Below are positions 17,943 to 27,112 of a DNA stretch of 64,000 bases, piece after piece. The notes beneath the pieces are model-generated. The model did not search any database. It was not told the DNA's origin and saw nothing but the letters and a program-made list of their open reading frames with translations. How positions within the stretch are numbered: the stretch's first letter is position 1; each line of letters begins with the position of its first letter. The stretch comes from Pseudoneobacillus sp052180215 (GTDB lineage Bacteria > Bacillota > Bacilli > Bacillales > Cytobacillaceae), in contig NZ_CP197471.1 in the NCBI RefSeq assembly GCF_052180215.1, positions 3,382,001 through 3,446,000 of the forward strand. The letters run 5' to 3'. The position numbers and the translations under genes are program-made.

Positions 17943-19242
17943 AGACTTGTAACTGTTGTTCATATGCTTCTTGAAACTTTTGTATATCCCCAGCCCCCAT
18001 AAAAATAATTACACTATTTGCATGTTGACTTAGTTGACTTGTATTATCTTCTGAAAGTATCGTGGCATCCTCAATTTTTGCCTGTAAATCTTCAATAGAC
18101 AACTTCCCGTGATTTTCACGAGCAGAACCGAAAATCTCACATAGATAGACTCTGTCTGCTTGATTTAAGCTCTCTGCAAAATCATCCAAAAATGTTTGGG
18201 TTCTAGTAAACGTATGTGGCTGGAATACCGCAACAATTTGTTTATCAGGATATTTTTGTCTAGCCGCTTCGATGGTCGCCTTTATCTCTGTTGGATGATG
18301 AGCATAATCATCAATAATCACTTGTGACCCCATTTGTTTTTCAGTAAACCGTCTTTTTACACCCTTAAAAGTTAATAGTTGTTCACGTACAATATCAGCT
18401 TCTAATGCTTCATAATGGCATAAGGCAATAACCCCTAGGGCATTTAAAATATTATGGTTACCAAAGGTTGGAATTGAAAATGTTTCATAGAAGGTATTTC
18501 GAACAAACACATCAAACGTTGTACCTTCCGTCGTTTTTTGAATATTTCTAGCCTGGAAATCATTTTCTTCATTAAAGCCATAAAAAAGAACAGGTACCTT
18601 TGCCTGAATTTTTTGTAACTGTTCATCGTCTCCACAAGCAAAGATCCCCTTCTTAACTTGAAGGGCCATTTCTTGGAAGGCAGAAAATACATCCTCGATA
18701 TTGGCAAAATAATCTGGATGGTCAAAATCAATATTGGTCATGATGGCATAATCAGGGAAATAGGAAAGAAAATGACGGCGATATTCGCAGGCTTCAAACA
18801 CGAAGTACTCTGCGCCTTCCTCCCCTTTACCTGTCCCATCTCCTATTAAAAAGGAAGTAGGCTTCGCTCCCTTCATGACATGAGCAAGTAACCCAGTCGT
18901 AGAAGTCTTACCGTGTGCACCTGTTACGGCAACACTAGTAAAGTTTTGCATAAAATCGCCTAAGAACCGATGATAACGGACAACCGGTAACCCAAGTTTC
19001 ATGGCTTCTTGTATTTCCTCATGGGTATCAGGGTATGCATTACCAGCTATGATTGTCATCCCTGGCTGGATATTCTCCTTTTGAAAAGGAAGGATCTTTA
19101 TTCCAGATTGTTCGAGGGCCTGTTGAGTAAAAAATCGCTTTTCATAATCAGAGCCTTGGACTTCATATTTCATATCATGAAGGACTTGTGCTAATGCACT
19201 CATTCCAGAACCCTTTATACCTACGAAATGGTAAATAGTCAT
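17941..19242 (-). CDS. murC: UDP-N-acetylmuramate--L-alanine ligase
   Basis: Adds L-Ala to UDP-MurNAc, the first amino acid of the peptidoglycan stem. About 433 residues, matching B. subtilis MurC. The N-terminal nucleotide-sugar motif is HFVGIKGSGMSALAQ. The Mur-ligase P-loop is TGAHGKTSTTGLL, with TNIDFDHPDYF after it. The C-terminal domain has DDYAHHPTEI and FQPHTFTRT. Start ATG 19242 lies eight bases after TTGGAGG; an in-frame codon at 19257 overlaps this site and was rejected. Confidence 0.97.
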   Translation of the reverse strand: MTIYHFVGIKGSGMSALAQVLHDMKYEVQGSDYEKRFFTQQALEQSGIKILPFQKENIQPGMTIIAGNAYPDTHEEIQEAMKLGLPVVRYHRFLGDFMQNFTSVAVTGAHGKTSTTGLLAHVMKGAKPTSFLIGDGTGKGEEGAEYFVFEACEYRRHFLSYFPDYAIMTNIDFDHPDYFANIEDVFSAFQEMALQVKKGIFACGDDEQLQKIQAKVPVLFYGFNEENDFQARNIQKTTEGTTFDVFVRNTFYETFSIPTFGNHNILNALGVIALCHYEALEADIVREQLLTFKGVKRRFTEKQMGSQVIIDDYAHHPTEIKATIEAARQKYPDKQIVAVFQPHTFTRTQTFLDDFAESLNQADRVYLCEIFGSARENHGKLSIEDLQAKIEDATILSEDNTSQLSQHANSVIIFMGAGDIQKFQEAYEQQLQV

Positions 19243-19373
19243 ATAAAGAACCTCCAAGCAACATCTTTCTGTAAAACATTATATGATATTTAACTATTTT
19301 TGCTTCTTGATAATCAGTTTATCATTCTAAGTTATCATTATTTACACAGTATAACACCAAATAATAAGGAACA

Positions 19374-20051
19374 CTATTTTAATGGGACTTGTGCCAACAA
19401 AAAGTATCCCTGCCTTTTTAAAAAGGCTCTCCATGTTAGGGAAGAATTGTTCTTTTTACTTTCCATAAAAGAGAAAATAACCTGTTTCGCTAATTCGTTA
19501 GATGGAACTGAAAAGACTGGTCCAACTGCCCAATCTTTCGTAACAAGTGGAAGCCTTCTTAGAAAAACATATTCCCCTTTATTTCCGTATGTAATCTCAT
19601 TGGAACACAAGGTAATGGTGAATTTTTTTGCTTCAAGGGCATCCCTTACTAACATAGTTCGGCTTTCCTGACTAACCTCAATGATTTCGAAGGGCTCTAC
19701 ATACGTTGTTAAAAATAGTGCCCCTAGAATCATTTCGGGTTCTGTCAACCGATTGGAGTAATTCTTTAAAAATAAACTAAACATCGTTTCTCCTTGGATC
19801 GTGTGATAATCAAAAAGAAACCATTGTTGAAAAAGTTCTTCCAAATAGTTTGGTAAAGGAAGTTCTTGATGAAAATATATTTGTTGGCGGAAAAGATGTT
19901 TTGCTCTTACCTTTTCTCGTATATTGGAATAACGTATCGCAAAATCAGTTGCTAAAGAATAGATACTTTTTGCATTTTTTTCAGCTTGAAGCTGTTTTTG
20001 GTCTCGGTATGATACAAGATCAAATACGCTTTCTTCCTTTTCATTCATCAT
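19374..20051 (-). CDS. hypothetical protein, coupled to the nicotinate phosphoribosyltransferase gene
   Basis: 225 residues, not recognised. The ATG at 20051 sits one base after the stop of the upstream gene (TAAAATG), so translation was probably coupled; the frame continuing to 20126 only overlaps that gene. The N-terminal third is charged (VSYRDQKQLQAEKNAKSIYS). The middle is rich in aromatic residues (LPLPNYLEELFQQWFLFDYH). The C-terminal half alternates strands and helices and ends in a hydrophobic GYFLLAQVPLK. No signal peptide or catalytic motif stands out. The original role may relate to NAD salvage by context only. Confidence 0.6.
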   Translation of the reverse strand: MMNEKEESVFDLVSYRDQKQLQAEKNAKSIYSLATDFAIRYSNIREKVRAKHLFRQQIYFHQELPLPNYLEELFQQWFLFDYHTIQGETMFSLFLKNYSNRLTEPEMILGALFLTTYVEPFEIIEVSQESRTMLVRDALEAKKFTITLCSNEITYGNKGEYVFLRRLPLVTKDWAVGPVFSVPSNELAKQVIFSFMESKKNNSSLTWRAFLKRQGYFLLAQVPLK

Positions 20052-20052
20052 T

Positions 20053-21156
20053 TTATTCCATTTCCACTTTTTCAAGCCTTGGATTTGGACGGTATCTCCT
20101 TCCAGCCTTAGCTTGATGCTTTCCATTCAGAAGAACATTATCTCCGGTAAAGCCGATCTTGATTTTTAGTAAACTGCTACCTACTCCATACATATCAACT
20201 GGTACGCCGCGTTCTTCAAAGTCAAGGATTCGATTCTCATTAAACCCGCCACTTACGACAATTTTAACATGAGAGTATCCTTCTTCATCAAGTGCCTTTC
20301 TTAATGCGAAAACAAGTTCAGCATTCACACCACGCGGGTCAAAAGTACCAAGTAGATGTTGATTACGCAAAAAGTATTGATCAATTAAAGTTCTAGAGGT
20401 ATCAATTCGTACCCCTTTTAACTCTTCTCCGAATACTCTGGCAACCTTTAGCGCATCAGTTATGACATCATTATTATAATCAACCAAAGAAATTAATTCA
20501 TCTTGCGGATACGTTTCTCGGTAGGCGTGCGTAGCTTCCACTATATCCCCATTAAATAATTGAATCAGAGCATGCGGCATGGTTCCCATACCTTGCTTCC
20601 CCCACCACTCATTCATTGCATGTGTTGCTTGTGCCGTCGCTCCCCCTATATAGGCTGCGTATCCGTCACCGGCTTGTGTAATAAAGTGATCATCACGATC
20701 TCCCATAAAGATGACAGGCTTTTGCACACCACTTACTGCAGCAGCTTTCATGACATTTTAAACATTAGTGGCAACAGATGTTCGTCTTGAAAGAATACCA
20801 TCAATCATACCTTCCAGAAATCCAAAGCTTTGATATGGACCTTTAATTGTTAAAATCGTTTCAAATGGAGTGATTTTATCTCCATCCTTTAAAGAATAGA
20901 TTTCCAGTTCTTCAGGATTATTAGCAAAGGTATGAATCAAGGCAATTACTTCATCTGTTCCACAAAGAACGGCATGGTCCTTTTGAAAAAATTGCATGGT
21001 CACTATATTATCTGAATGGAACTTTTGTACAATTTCCTTTGTTTTTAGGAAATAAACAGCTGAAAACCATCCCTCTTTTACACGTTCATCAAAATTAAAT
21101 GTATGATTGGTTAATCGTTTTATTTTACCTTGTAACTTTAATTCTATCTCTTTCAT
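20053..21156 (-). pseudogene. nicotinate phosphoribosyltransferase broken by one in-frame stop codon
   Basis: Two adjacent open frames are halves of one NAPRT. The N-terminal half runs from ATG 21156 (AAGGAG eight bases upstream) to TAA at plus 20758-20760. The C-terminal half continues in the same frame (GVQKPVIFMGDRDDHF, GTMPHALIQLF, VRIDTSRTL, GTFDPRGV, MYGVGSSL, RRYRPNP). The junction reads RRTSVATNV-stop-NVMKAAA, where homologues have Tyr, so a single TAT or TAC to TAA change at codon 133 explains it. There is no frameshift, and no ribosome binding site precedes the ATG at 20751. Full length would be 367 codons. Either a recent pseudogene, stop readthrough or a sequencing error. Confidence 0.9.
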
Positions 21157-21250
21157 CCAGAGTGCTCCTTGAAATCCAATATCTTTTCCCAAGTAACGTT
21201 CATAGTCTTTACCTTAGTATGAAGTTCATGTCACTAAAGAATACCATTAA

Positions 21251-24001
21251 TTATAGGAATGTACTACTACTTGTCTCTTGAATTTGCTCTAATTCCTCAG
21301 CCGTTATTAACACATCTCGTGGTTTACTCCCTTTAGGTTCAGAGATGAATCCTTGTTGTTCCATCATATCGATTAACCTTGCAGCGCGGTTATAACCCAC
21401 TTTAAATCTTCTTTGCAGACTTGACGTGGACGCACCACCCTGGTCAATGACGTACTCACAAGCTTCATAGAACAACTCGTCCTCTTCCTCCACAACCTGA
21501 GCCTTTTTCAATAATTCTTCTTGGTGGAATAAATATTGCGGCTCCATTTGGTCACGCACATGCTGAACAACTAAATCGATTTCTGCGTCGGAGACGAACG
21601 TTCCTTGTAATCTGACAGGTTTAGAAGAACCATTCTCTAAAAATAGCATGTCACCTTTTCCTAATAGCTTTTCTGCACCACTAATATCAATAATTGTTCG
21701 GGAATCAATTTGGGATGAAACAGAAAAAGAGGCTCTAGTTGGTACATTCGCTTTTATTAACCCAGTAATAACATCAACAGATGGCCTTTGGGTCGCGATG
21801 ATTAGATGGATTCCACATGCTCTTGCTTTCTGGGCAATACGACATATCGATTCCTCTACATCCGCTGGAGACATCATCATTAAATCAGCTAACTCATCGA
21901 TAATAATAACAATAAACGGAAGTTTTTCTGAATAACGTTTATGTTCTTCGGCGATTTCATTAAATCGATTAATATCCCTAACACCTGCATGAGCAAATAA
22001 CTCATATCTTCTTTCCATTTCATCTACAGCCCATTTAAGTGCTGCTGTTGCTGCCTTCACATCTGTTATGACAGGACTTACTAAATGTGGAATATGGTTA
22101 TAAGGTGCCAGTTCAACCATTTTAGGATCAATTAATAAAAGCTTTAAATCATATGGACTAGCTTTATAAAGTAATGATACTAATATCGAATTGATACATA
22201 CGCTTTTACCAGAACCTGTTGCACCTGCGATAAGTCCATGTGGCATCTTTTTTAAATCCGTTACAATAGGTGCCCCAGAAATATCAAGACCTAACACGGC
22301 AGTTAATGGAGAGGAACTGTTTCGAAATGCTTCCGTTTTGATAATCTCTGAAATAAGAACAGGACGACTCTTTTTATTAGGAACCTCGATCCCTATCGTA
22401 TGCTTACCTGGGATAGGTGCCTCAATTCGAATATCCTTTGCAGCAAGACTTAATTTAATATCATCTGAAAGATTCGTGATTTTATTTACTTTAACTCCTG
22501 GTTCCGGTTGTACTTCAAATCGAGTAACCGATGGGCCTTGTGTAATATTTACAACACTTGCTCTTACTCCAAAATTTTTCAGAGCCTCATTTAACAGGTA
22601 CTCCTGGTTTTCAATCCAATCGACATTTTCTTGCGCAAATCGGGTAACTGGAGGATTTAAAAGCTCTAATTCTGGAAATATATACGAATCATTAATTGGC
22701 TCTGACAGGATGTTTTCCGCTCTTTGTATAATCCTTTCCTCTGCCACTGGTTCTACTTTTGGTTGTGGAACTTGATGGGCTGGCTCTTGAGTTTGCTTAG
22801 GTAATTCCATATTTTTATTGAGTAATGATTTTTGTTCTAAAGAACGCCTATCCTGTTTTAACATTAAAACGTTAAAAGGTAAATGAGAACGAGTTGGAGC
22901 TTCTTCCTCTACTTTGTTTAGATTTCTTTCCGTTTCGAAATCTTCATGCGTTTCAGCTATGAATTCAGTTTTCTGATTATCAAAATCTTCTTCCATTTCT
23001 GTTATAGATTCAGGTGCTTGATTATCAATGTCTTCTTCCATCTCCGCTATAAATTCATATGCATGATTTCCTGTGGCATCTTCCATCTCTATAGTAAATT
23101 CAGATGCTTGACTTTCTGTATCTTCTTCCATCTCTGTTACAGAATCGGGTGCTCGATTGTCTATGTCTTCTTCCAAAAATACCTCATCTTCGATCGATTC
23201 CATCTCTAATTCCGAGCTATCCTCGGTATCCGCAAAACTCCGATCTTCCTCCATGATGAGATCTTCTTCTTTTTCAATAGAACCTTCTATGAAAACATCG
23301 GATTCAATGATTAAGTTTTGTTCATCATAAATAGTCTCGACAGGGATTTCTTGATTATAAGGTTTTTCTGCAACTTCAAGTTTATTTGCATGGATATTCT
23401 CGTAAACATCCTTAACGTCATTCCCATAAATAGTAGGGGAAGGAGCTGTGTGTATTTGATTAGAAGCCTCTCCATCATTTAACTCAAATTCTACAACTTC
23501 CGTATTATCTGGACGTTTAGCAAACCCATAAATAGGCGAAGGAATTTCTGTCGGTTGAAATGGTCGACTATTCTTTTTTGAAATTTTATTAGAACCTGCA
23601 AGTTTGTTATTACTAGGTTCAATGGATTCTTTTTTCTTTATAGGTAAACTTTTTCCATTTTGAAATGAATCCTTTTTCGGTCCATTAGTCTCCTGAAAAG
23701 AGTCTTTTTCTTTTGCTCTTTCCTCTTGAAATCTTTGTTCTTTGACAGGACGTTTAGGCCGCTCAATGGAAGAGTCTCTTTTAGAATCTCTTTCCTTCAA
23801 TTGTCTCTCATGATTTTTATCAGGAATTAAAGGAAAACGAAAATTCGCCTTTGGATATTGATATACCACTTTGGCATCTAGCTCTTTACCTCTATTATCA
23901 TTTCTAGTTGTTTTTTCGTAGTATATTTCCTCAAATTCTTCGATATTTTTAGCTTCTTCTTTATTTTGAAAAACCTTTAAAAACTTATTTAACCAACTCA
24001 A
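21251..24001 (-). CDS. sftA: DNA translocase SftA (FtsK/SpoIIIE family, soluble)
   Basis: Hexameric ATP-driven DNA pump that clears chromosomal DNA from the division septum. Residues 1-430 are charged and low in complexity, with no membrane segments, unlike SpoIIIE. They include a five-unit repeat. The FtsK alpha/beta motor follows: Walker A GATGSGKS at about residue 599, LLLIDPKMVEL, and Walker B IVIIIDELADLMM. The C-terminal gamma winged helix (GGASTSSLQRRFKVGYNRAARL), which reads chromosomal orienting sequences, is intact. 916 residues. In B. subtilis the upstream neighbour is ytpR, absent here. Confidence 0.95.
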   Translation of the reverse strand: MSWLNKFLKVFQNKEEAKNIEEFEEIYYEKTTRNDNRGKELDAKVVYQYPKANFRFPLIPDKNHERQLKERDSKRDSSIERPKRPVKEQRFQEERAKEKDSFQETNGPKKDSFQNGKSLPIKKKESIEPSNNKLAGSNKISKKNSRPFQPTEIPSPIYGFAKRPDNTEVVEFELNDGEASNQIHTAPSPTIYGNDVKDVYENIHANKLEVAEKPYNQEIPVETIYDEQNLIIESDVFIEGSIEKEEDLIMEEDRSFADTEDSSELEMESIEDEVFLEEDIDNRAPDSVTEMEEDTESQASEFTIEMEDATGNHAYEFIAEMEEDIDNQAPESITEMEEDFDNQKTEFIAETHEDFETERNLNKVEEEAPTRSHLPFNVLMLKQDRRSLEQKSLLNKNMELPKQTQEPAHQVPQPKVEPVAEERIIQRAENILSEPINDSYIFPELELLNPPVTRFAQENVDWIENQEYLLNEALKNFGVRASVVNITQGPSVTRFEVQPEPGVKVNKITNLSDDIKLSLAAKDIRIEAPIPGKHTIGIEVPNKKSRPVLISEIIKTEAFRNSSSPLTAVLGLDISGAPIVTDLKKMPHGLIAGATGSGKSVCINSILVSLLYKASPYDLKLLLIDPKMVELAPYNHIPHLVSPVITDVKAATAALKWAVDEMERRYELFAHAGVRDINRFNEIAEEHKRYSEKLPFIVIIIDELADLMMMSPADVEESICRIAQKARACGIHLIIATQRPSVDVITGLIKANVPTRASFSVSSQIDSRTIIDISGAEKLLGKGDMLFLENGSSKPVRLQGTFVSDAEIDLVVQHVRDQMEPQYLFHQEELLKKAQVVEEEDELFYEACEYVIDQGGASTSSLQRRFKVGYNRAARLIDMMEQQGFISEPKGSKPRDVLITAEELEQIQETSSSTFL
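22928..23152 (-). repeat. five tandem 45-bp units inside sftA (15-residue acidic repeat)
   Basis: Five in-frame 15-residue units run back to back in the SftA linker, of the type APESITEMEEDFDNQ. The most conserved core is EMEED-x-(D/E)-N/S-Q. The units are strongly acidic and predicted disordered. Length is exactly 5 x 45 nt. Confidence 0.9.
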
Positions 24002-24130
24002 ACTAAATCACTCTTTCTAATCTTCTAGCTTCCTACCCTTCCTATTTTAGCAGTAATTCTTGAAATTTCGACAATAAATATTAATTTAGATATTTTTGAC
24101 TAAAAAAAAGATCACCATTACGTGATCTTC

Positions 24131-24570
24131 TCAGGGTGTCGACAAAAGTTAAGGAGTCCATCTTAACCCGTTCGGTTGAGAGGGAGAACAATAACATAAC
24201 TTTTTGAGGTGTAAACAGCATGCTGCTTTCCCTATGTCCGCAAAAAATAAAAGAAACCATTTATCGGACCTACAATCCGCTATTTATAAAAATATGGGTG
24301 TTTTCTCCCCCTTATAGGACACACGTTCCGCTACCGAGGTAAAAGGTTCCCATTTTTGTGCGATGATAAGCCAATAGCGTATCCTGTGTCCGATAACACC
24401 TCCAAATAGCGTAAATTGACACAAATAACGTACGCTGTGTCCGATAAAAATAAGAGAAAACATTTACCGGACCTACAATCCGCTATTTAAAATTCTCACT
24501 CGCATCAGACACATAATTTTAAAAAAACTGCAGCCAACCCCATATTTCTACGAGTTTGGCTACAGTCTGA
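24131..24570. mobile_element. 440-bp element with imperfect inverted ends and 23-bp flanking direct repeats
   Basis: The left end TCAGGGTGTCGACAAA and the inverted right end TCAGACTGTAGCCAAA agree at 12 of 16 positions. The element is bordered immediately by direct repeats at 24108-24130 and 24571-24593 (23 bp, one mismatch). Each repeat is a hairpin, AAGATCAC/GTGATCTT. Read on the minus strand, the copy at 24571 follows the ytpQ stop but lacks a T-run, while the copy at 24108 is followed by eight T. So the element seems to have inserted at the ytpQ terminator, duplicating its hairpin. There is no ORF inside. It contains five copies of a short repeat family. Confidence 0.65.
24263..24490. repeat. 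cluster of about 20-bp short repeats, family CGGACMYACRWTCCGYTATT
   Basis: Five related copies: forward at 24263-24286, 24314-24334 and 24463-24490 (such as TCGGACCTACAATCCGCTAT), and reverse at 24373-24396 and 24423-24447 (such as AATAGCGTATCCTGTGTCCG). Within each, GGAC and TCCG form a small inverted repeat. A partial sixth copy starts near 24404. The same family recurs at 55409-55592. Confidence 0.75.
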
Positions 24571-24597
24571 AAGATCACCATTAGGTGATCTTCATTT

Positions 24598-25398
24598 TTA
24601 CTCTTTTCGATTTTTTCCTAGAATGAACATGGGTTCTAATTCTCCATTTTCATAGGCGAACGATAAAGCGGTGATTGGAACCTTTCCATTTGCAAAGAAA
24701 GCCATCGCCATTTGAGCTAATACATCATATCCTGTATTATTTTGAATATCAGCAATAATTAATACATCTTGGTGAGGCACAGCCAAAACCATATTTCCAC
24801 TTATTTCATTTTCCATCTGCTTAAGGAAGGATTCATTTAAAATCCTACTTGCATCATAGCCATCATTGGTTGAAACAAAATAGAATACATTTCCAGCAAC
24901 TGTGTCTCTCTTCACTTCTGTTGATAATGATCTTACATTAAATAATGCTGTTTCTTTTATATGCTTTGGAGAGATGTTCTCTTTCGTTACCATTTGTTCG
25001 TCAATTAAACGATACGATTGTCCCAAATCCAGAGCATAATAGATTCTTGTTTCTGCAGTATGTTCTTCTGTTAAAAAAGTCTTACCTTCTCCAGATTCTA
25101 GAGGAAATGAAGTAGACCGTATGATAGGAAAGATTTTTTTATCGTTTCCCAATAATGTATTTTCGGAGCCCATCACTTTTAGGCCTTCCTCTACATAATA
25201 AACAACCTCATCAATTGCCTTTTCTTTATCCTGATGCCACTTAGCCACAATCCCTGGTAAGGCAATGGTGATACCTTTACCTGTCCTTACATTTACAATC
25301 TTTAACTCATCTTTTTCCCGATTATATGAAATAGATCGATTAGGTCCCTTCAATCGATTTTCTAATTCTTTTTTCATTTTCGTAGTATCCATTTTCAT
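24598..25398 (-). CDS. ytpQ: YtpQ, DUF1444 family protein
   Basis: 266 residues, close to B. subtilis YtpQ. The N-terminal RLKGPNRSISYNREKDELKIVN and the C-terminal LAQMAMAFFANGKVPIT are recalled from the DUF1444 (UPF0354) family. Mixed alpha/beta, cytoplasmic, no catalytic motif known; function unestablished. Start ATG 25398 has AGGAGG ten bases upstream (a second ATG follows two codons later). It follows ytpP as in B. subtilis, but the next gene there, ytpR, is missing; a 440-bp mobile element interrupts its terminator. Confidence 0.9.
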   Translation of the reverse strand: MKMDTTKMKKELENRLKGPNRSISYNREKDELKIVNVRTGKGITIALPGIVAKWHQDKEKAIDEVVYYVEEGLKVMGSENTLLGNDKKIFPIIRSTSFPLESGEGKTFLTEEHTAETRIYYALDLGQSYRLIDEQMVTKENISPKHIKETALFNVRSLSTEVKRDTVAGNVFYFVSTNDGYDASRILNESFLKQMENEISGNMVLAVPHQDVLIIADIQNNTGYDVLAQMAMAFFANGKVPITALSFAYENGELEPMFILGKNRKE

Positions 25399-25491
25399 AA
25401 CGATTTTTCCTCCTAAAAGGGATGTATCTTTTCCATTCTACATGAAAAAACCTTCGCCTGAAAGAAAGACGAAGGGGAATTTAGCTTATTG

Positions 25492-25806
25492 TTATTTTAA
25501 CCCTAGAATAAACTGTTCAATCTCTTCTTGTGTTTTTCGGTCCTTACTTACAAAACGCCCTAGTTCACTACCGTTATGGAAAGCAATAAAACTTGGAATT
25601 CCAAATACATCTTGTTGGATACATAGATCAATAAATTGGTCTCGGTCCACATATACCCATTCATATTCTGCAAACTTTGCTTCTACCTCAGGAAGAAAAG
25701 GTTCAATAAAACGACAGTCCGGACACCAATCAGCTGAGAATAAAAATATATGTTTTCCGTTTTCACGAAGTTCTTCAAATTGCTCCATTGATTCTAACTT
25801 TCTCAT
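25492..25806 (-). CDS. ytpP: YtpP, thioredoxin-like protein
   Basis: Single thioredoxin fold of 104 residues. The active site is SADWCPDCR (Cys-Pro-Asp-Cys, about residues 27-30), different from the CGPC of thioredoxin proper. The cis-Pro loop is FGIPSFIAF. Likely a cytoplasmic disulfide reductase or bacillithiol-linked oxidoreductase; the substrate is unknown. It heads the ytpP-ytpQ pair with a 93-bp spacer. Confidence 0.92.
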   Translation of the reverse strand: MRKLESMEQFEELRENGKHIFLFSADWCPDCRFIEPFLPEVEAKFAEYEWVYVDRDQFIDLCIQQDVFGIPSFIAFHNGSELGRFVSKDRKTQEEIEQFILGLK

Positions 25807-25850
25807 GTAAATCCATCCTTTTATATCAATGATTACTTTCTTTTTTATTC

Positions 25851-26357
25851 TTACTCTTTTGATTTTACCTTAACTGACTGTACAATTTCCATCATTTGAA
25901 CTGCCTCTGTCGATAAGCTGCTAGTCTTTACTTCAGAGGTTAATTTAACTCCGCCAATTCCAACTATTAATTCATTCATATCTTTTTCATAATTATCGAT
26001 AAGTAAATAACTAAATTGATCTTCGTTCTTCCAATGCTTGTTTGTATCTATTTTCTTATGCTGATTTAAAGTAGATTTATAAACAACATCACTTTGTTCA
26101 TCTTCATGTTGATTGTAAAATAAGATATAGGTTTTTGAGCCATTTTTTAAAATGACATTATTTTGAGAAATTTTTTCTATTTCATAACCAAATGGTAAAT
26201 AAGCTTCTATCTCTCCCAAGTTTTTATTCGCCTTTTTTGGTTTTGTTTTTAATTGGTCTTGAATAGTTTTAATCGTTTTATTGCTTTGTTCATTTAAGGA
26301 TGCTGAACATCCAACCAATACGACAAATGATAAAAATATCAACATTAAGACTCTCAT
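25851..26357 (-). CDS. putative lipoprotein
   Basis: 168 residues with a lipoprotein signal: MRVLMLIFLSFVVLVGCSAS, lipobox LVGC, lipidated Cys at residue 17. The mature part is Lys-rich and has a motif GEIEAYLPFGYEIEKISQNN reminiscent of small Bacillus lipoproteins of unknown function. It is expected on the outer face of the membrane. Start ATG 26357 after GAGGGGGAAGAAAA. Probably a separate unit just before ytpP. I do not recognise a specific family. Confidence 0.75.
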   Translation of the reverse strand: MRVLMLIFLSFVVLVGCSASLNEQSNKTIKTIQDQLKTKPKKANKNLGEIEAYLPFGYEIEKISQNNVILKNGSKTYILFYNQHEDEQSDVVYKSTLNQHKKIDTNKHWKNEDQFSYLLIDNYEKDMNELIVGIGGVKLTSEVKTSSLSTEAVQMMEIVQSVKVKSKE

Positions 26358-26493
26358 TTTTCTTCCCCCTCAAAGGAATCATCACCTTATATGATACCGT
26401 TCCTTTAAGTAGTCAAGCAACCCTTTAATGGTCTTTTTGCCTATTTTTGTCTTTTTTAATCGATTTTAAGACACCTTATACAGTTATTTTGTA

Positions 26494-27021
26494 TCATTTT
26501 ATTCTATTGTTAATTTCCGTATAATAGTCAAACTGTCCTACTAATAATTTCGTCAAGTGAGTAAACATAGTAGAGCGGTCAATGGCTCCATTAGTAAAAA
26601 CTCCAATTGCACCTTCCTTCTTTCGAATATTATCTTTTTTTGTGTAATCATCCATAATAGGTCCCAATTCTTCTCCACCTCTTAATCGAACCGAAATTTC
26701 TTCAGGTAATGGGATTCTTGCCCCCCCAGCAATCATCAGTGGGGACTGCCCTTTGATGACCAATGCACCCCAATTACAGAGGAATAAACCAAACGAAGTT
26801 TCTTGGACTCCACCTTCCAATCCAATCCCTATATCTCCATCGCCTAACTTTAAAGCATTTTCAGCACGATTTACCGCTCCTTGTATGGTTTCTTCATCCG
26901 AAAAAGGCTGATTGCTCACTCCTGATGGCGCATCCAACGGAACAAATTCATATTCTCCAGTAAATGCCCTTTTAACTGCCTCAATTTTTGCTGGATTTTT
27001 TGATCCAATGATAATTTTCAT
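26494..27021 (-). CDS. DUF84 (YjjX-type) non-canonical purine NTP phosphatase
   Basis: 175 residues. The N-terminal IIIGSKNPAKIEAVKRAF is the nucleotide-binding start of the ITPase-like superfamily. SGVSNQPFSDEETIQGAVNRA and GIGLEGGVQE are DUF84 signatures, with Glu and Asp positions that bind metal and phosphate. YjjX of E. coli hydrolyses ITP and XTP, so a house-cleaning role is likely; substrate not provable here. Start ATG 27021, followed upstream by ytoP in the same direction with a 91-bp gap. Confidence 0.85.
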   Translation of the reverse strand: MKIIIGSKNPAKIEAVKRAFTGEYEFVPLDAPSGVSNQPFSDEETIQGAVNRAENALKLGDGDIGIGLEGGVQETSFGLFLCNWGALVIKGQSPLMIAGGARIPLPEEISVRLRGGEELGPIMDDYTKKDNIRKKEGAIGVFTNGAIDRSTMFTHLTKLLVGQFDYYTEINNRIK

Positions 27022-27112
27022 CTTGCTTTCTACCTCCAGATATATGTATCCATACTAAATACTTTCATAAAAATTGAAAAAGGCATAGTTTGACCTATAC
27101 CTTTAGCATTTC

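Noticed and set aside
22191..22775. 194-codon plus-strand ORF
   Set aside because: Antisense to the conserved FtsK motor of sftA; its codons mirror the real gene and no homologue is recognised.
25265..25810. 181-codon plus-strand ORF
   Set aside because: Antisense to ytpQ and ytpP, which have clear family motifs and ribosome binding sites.
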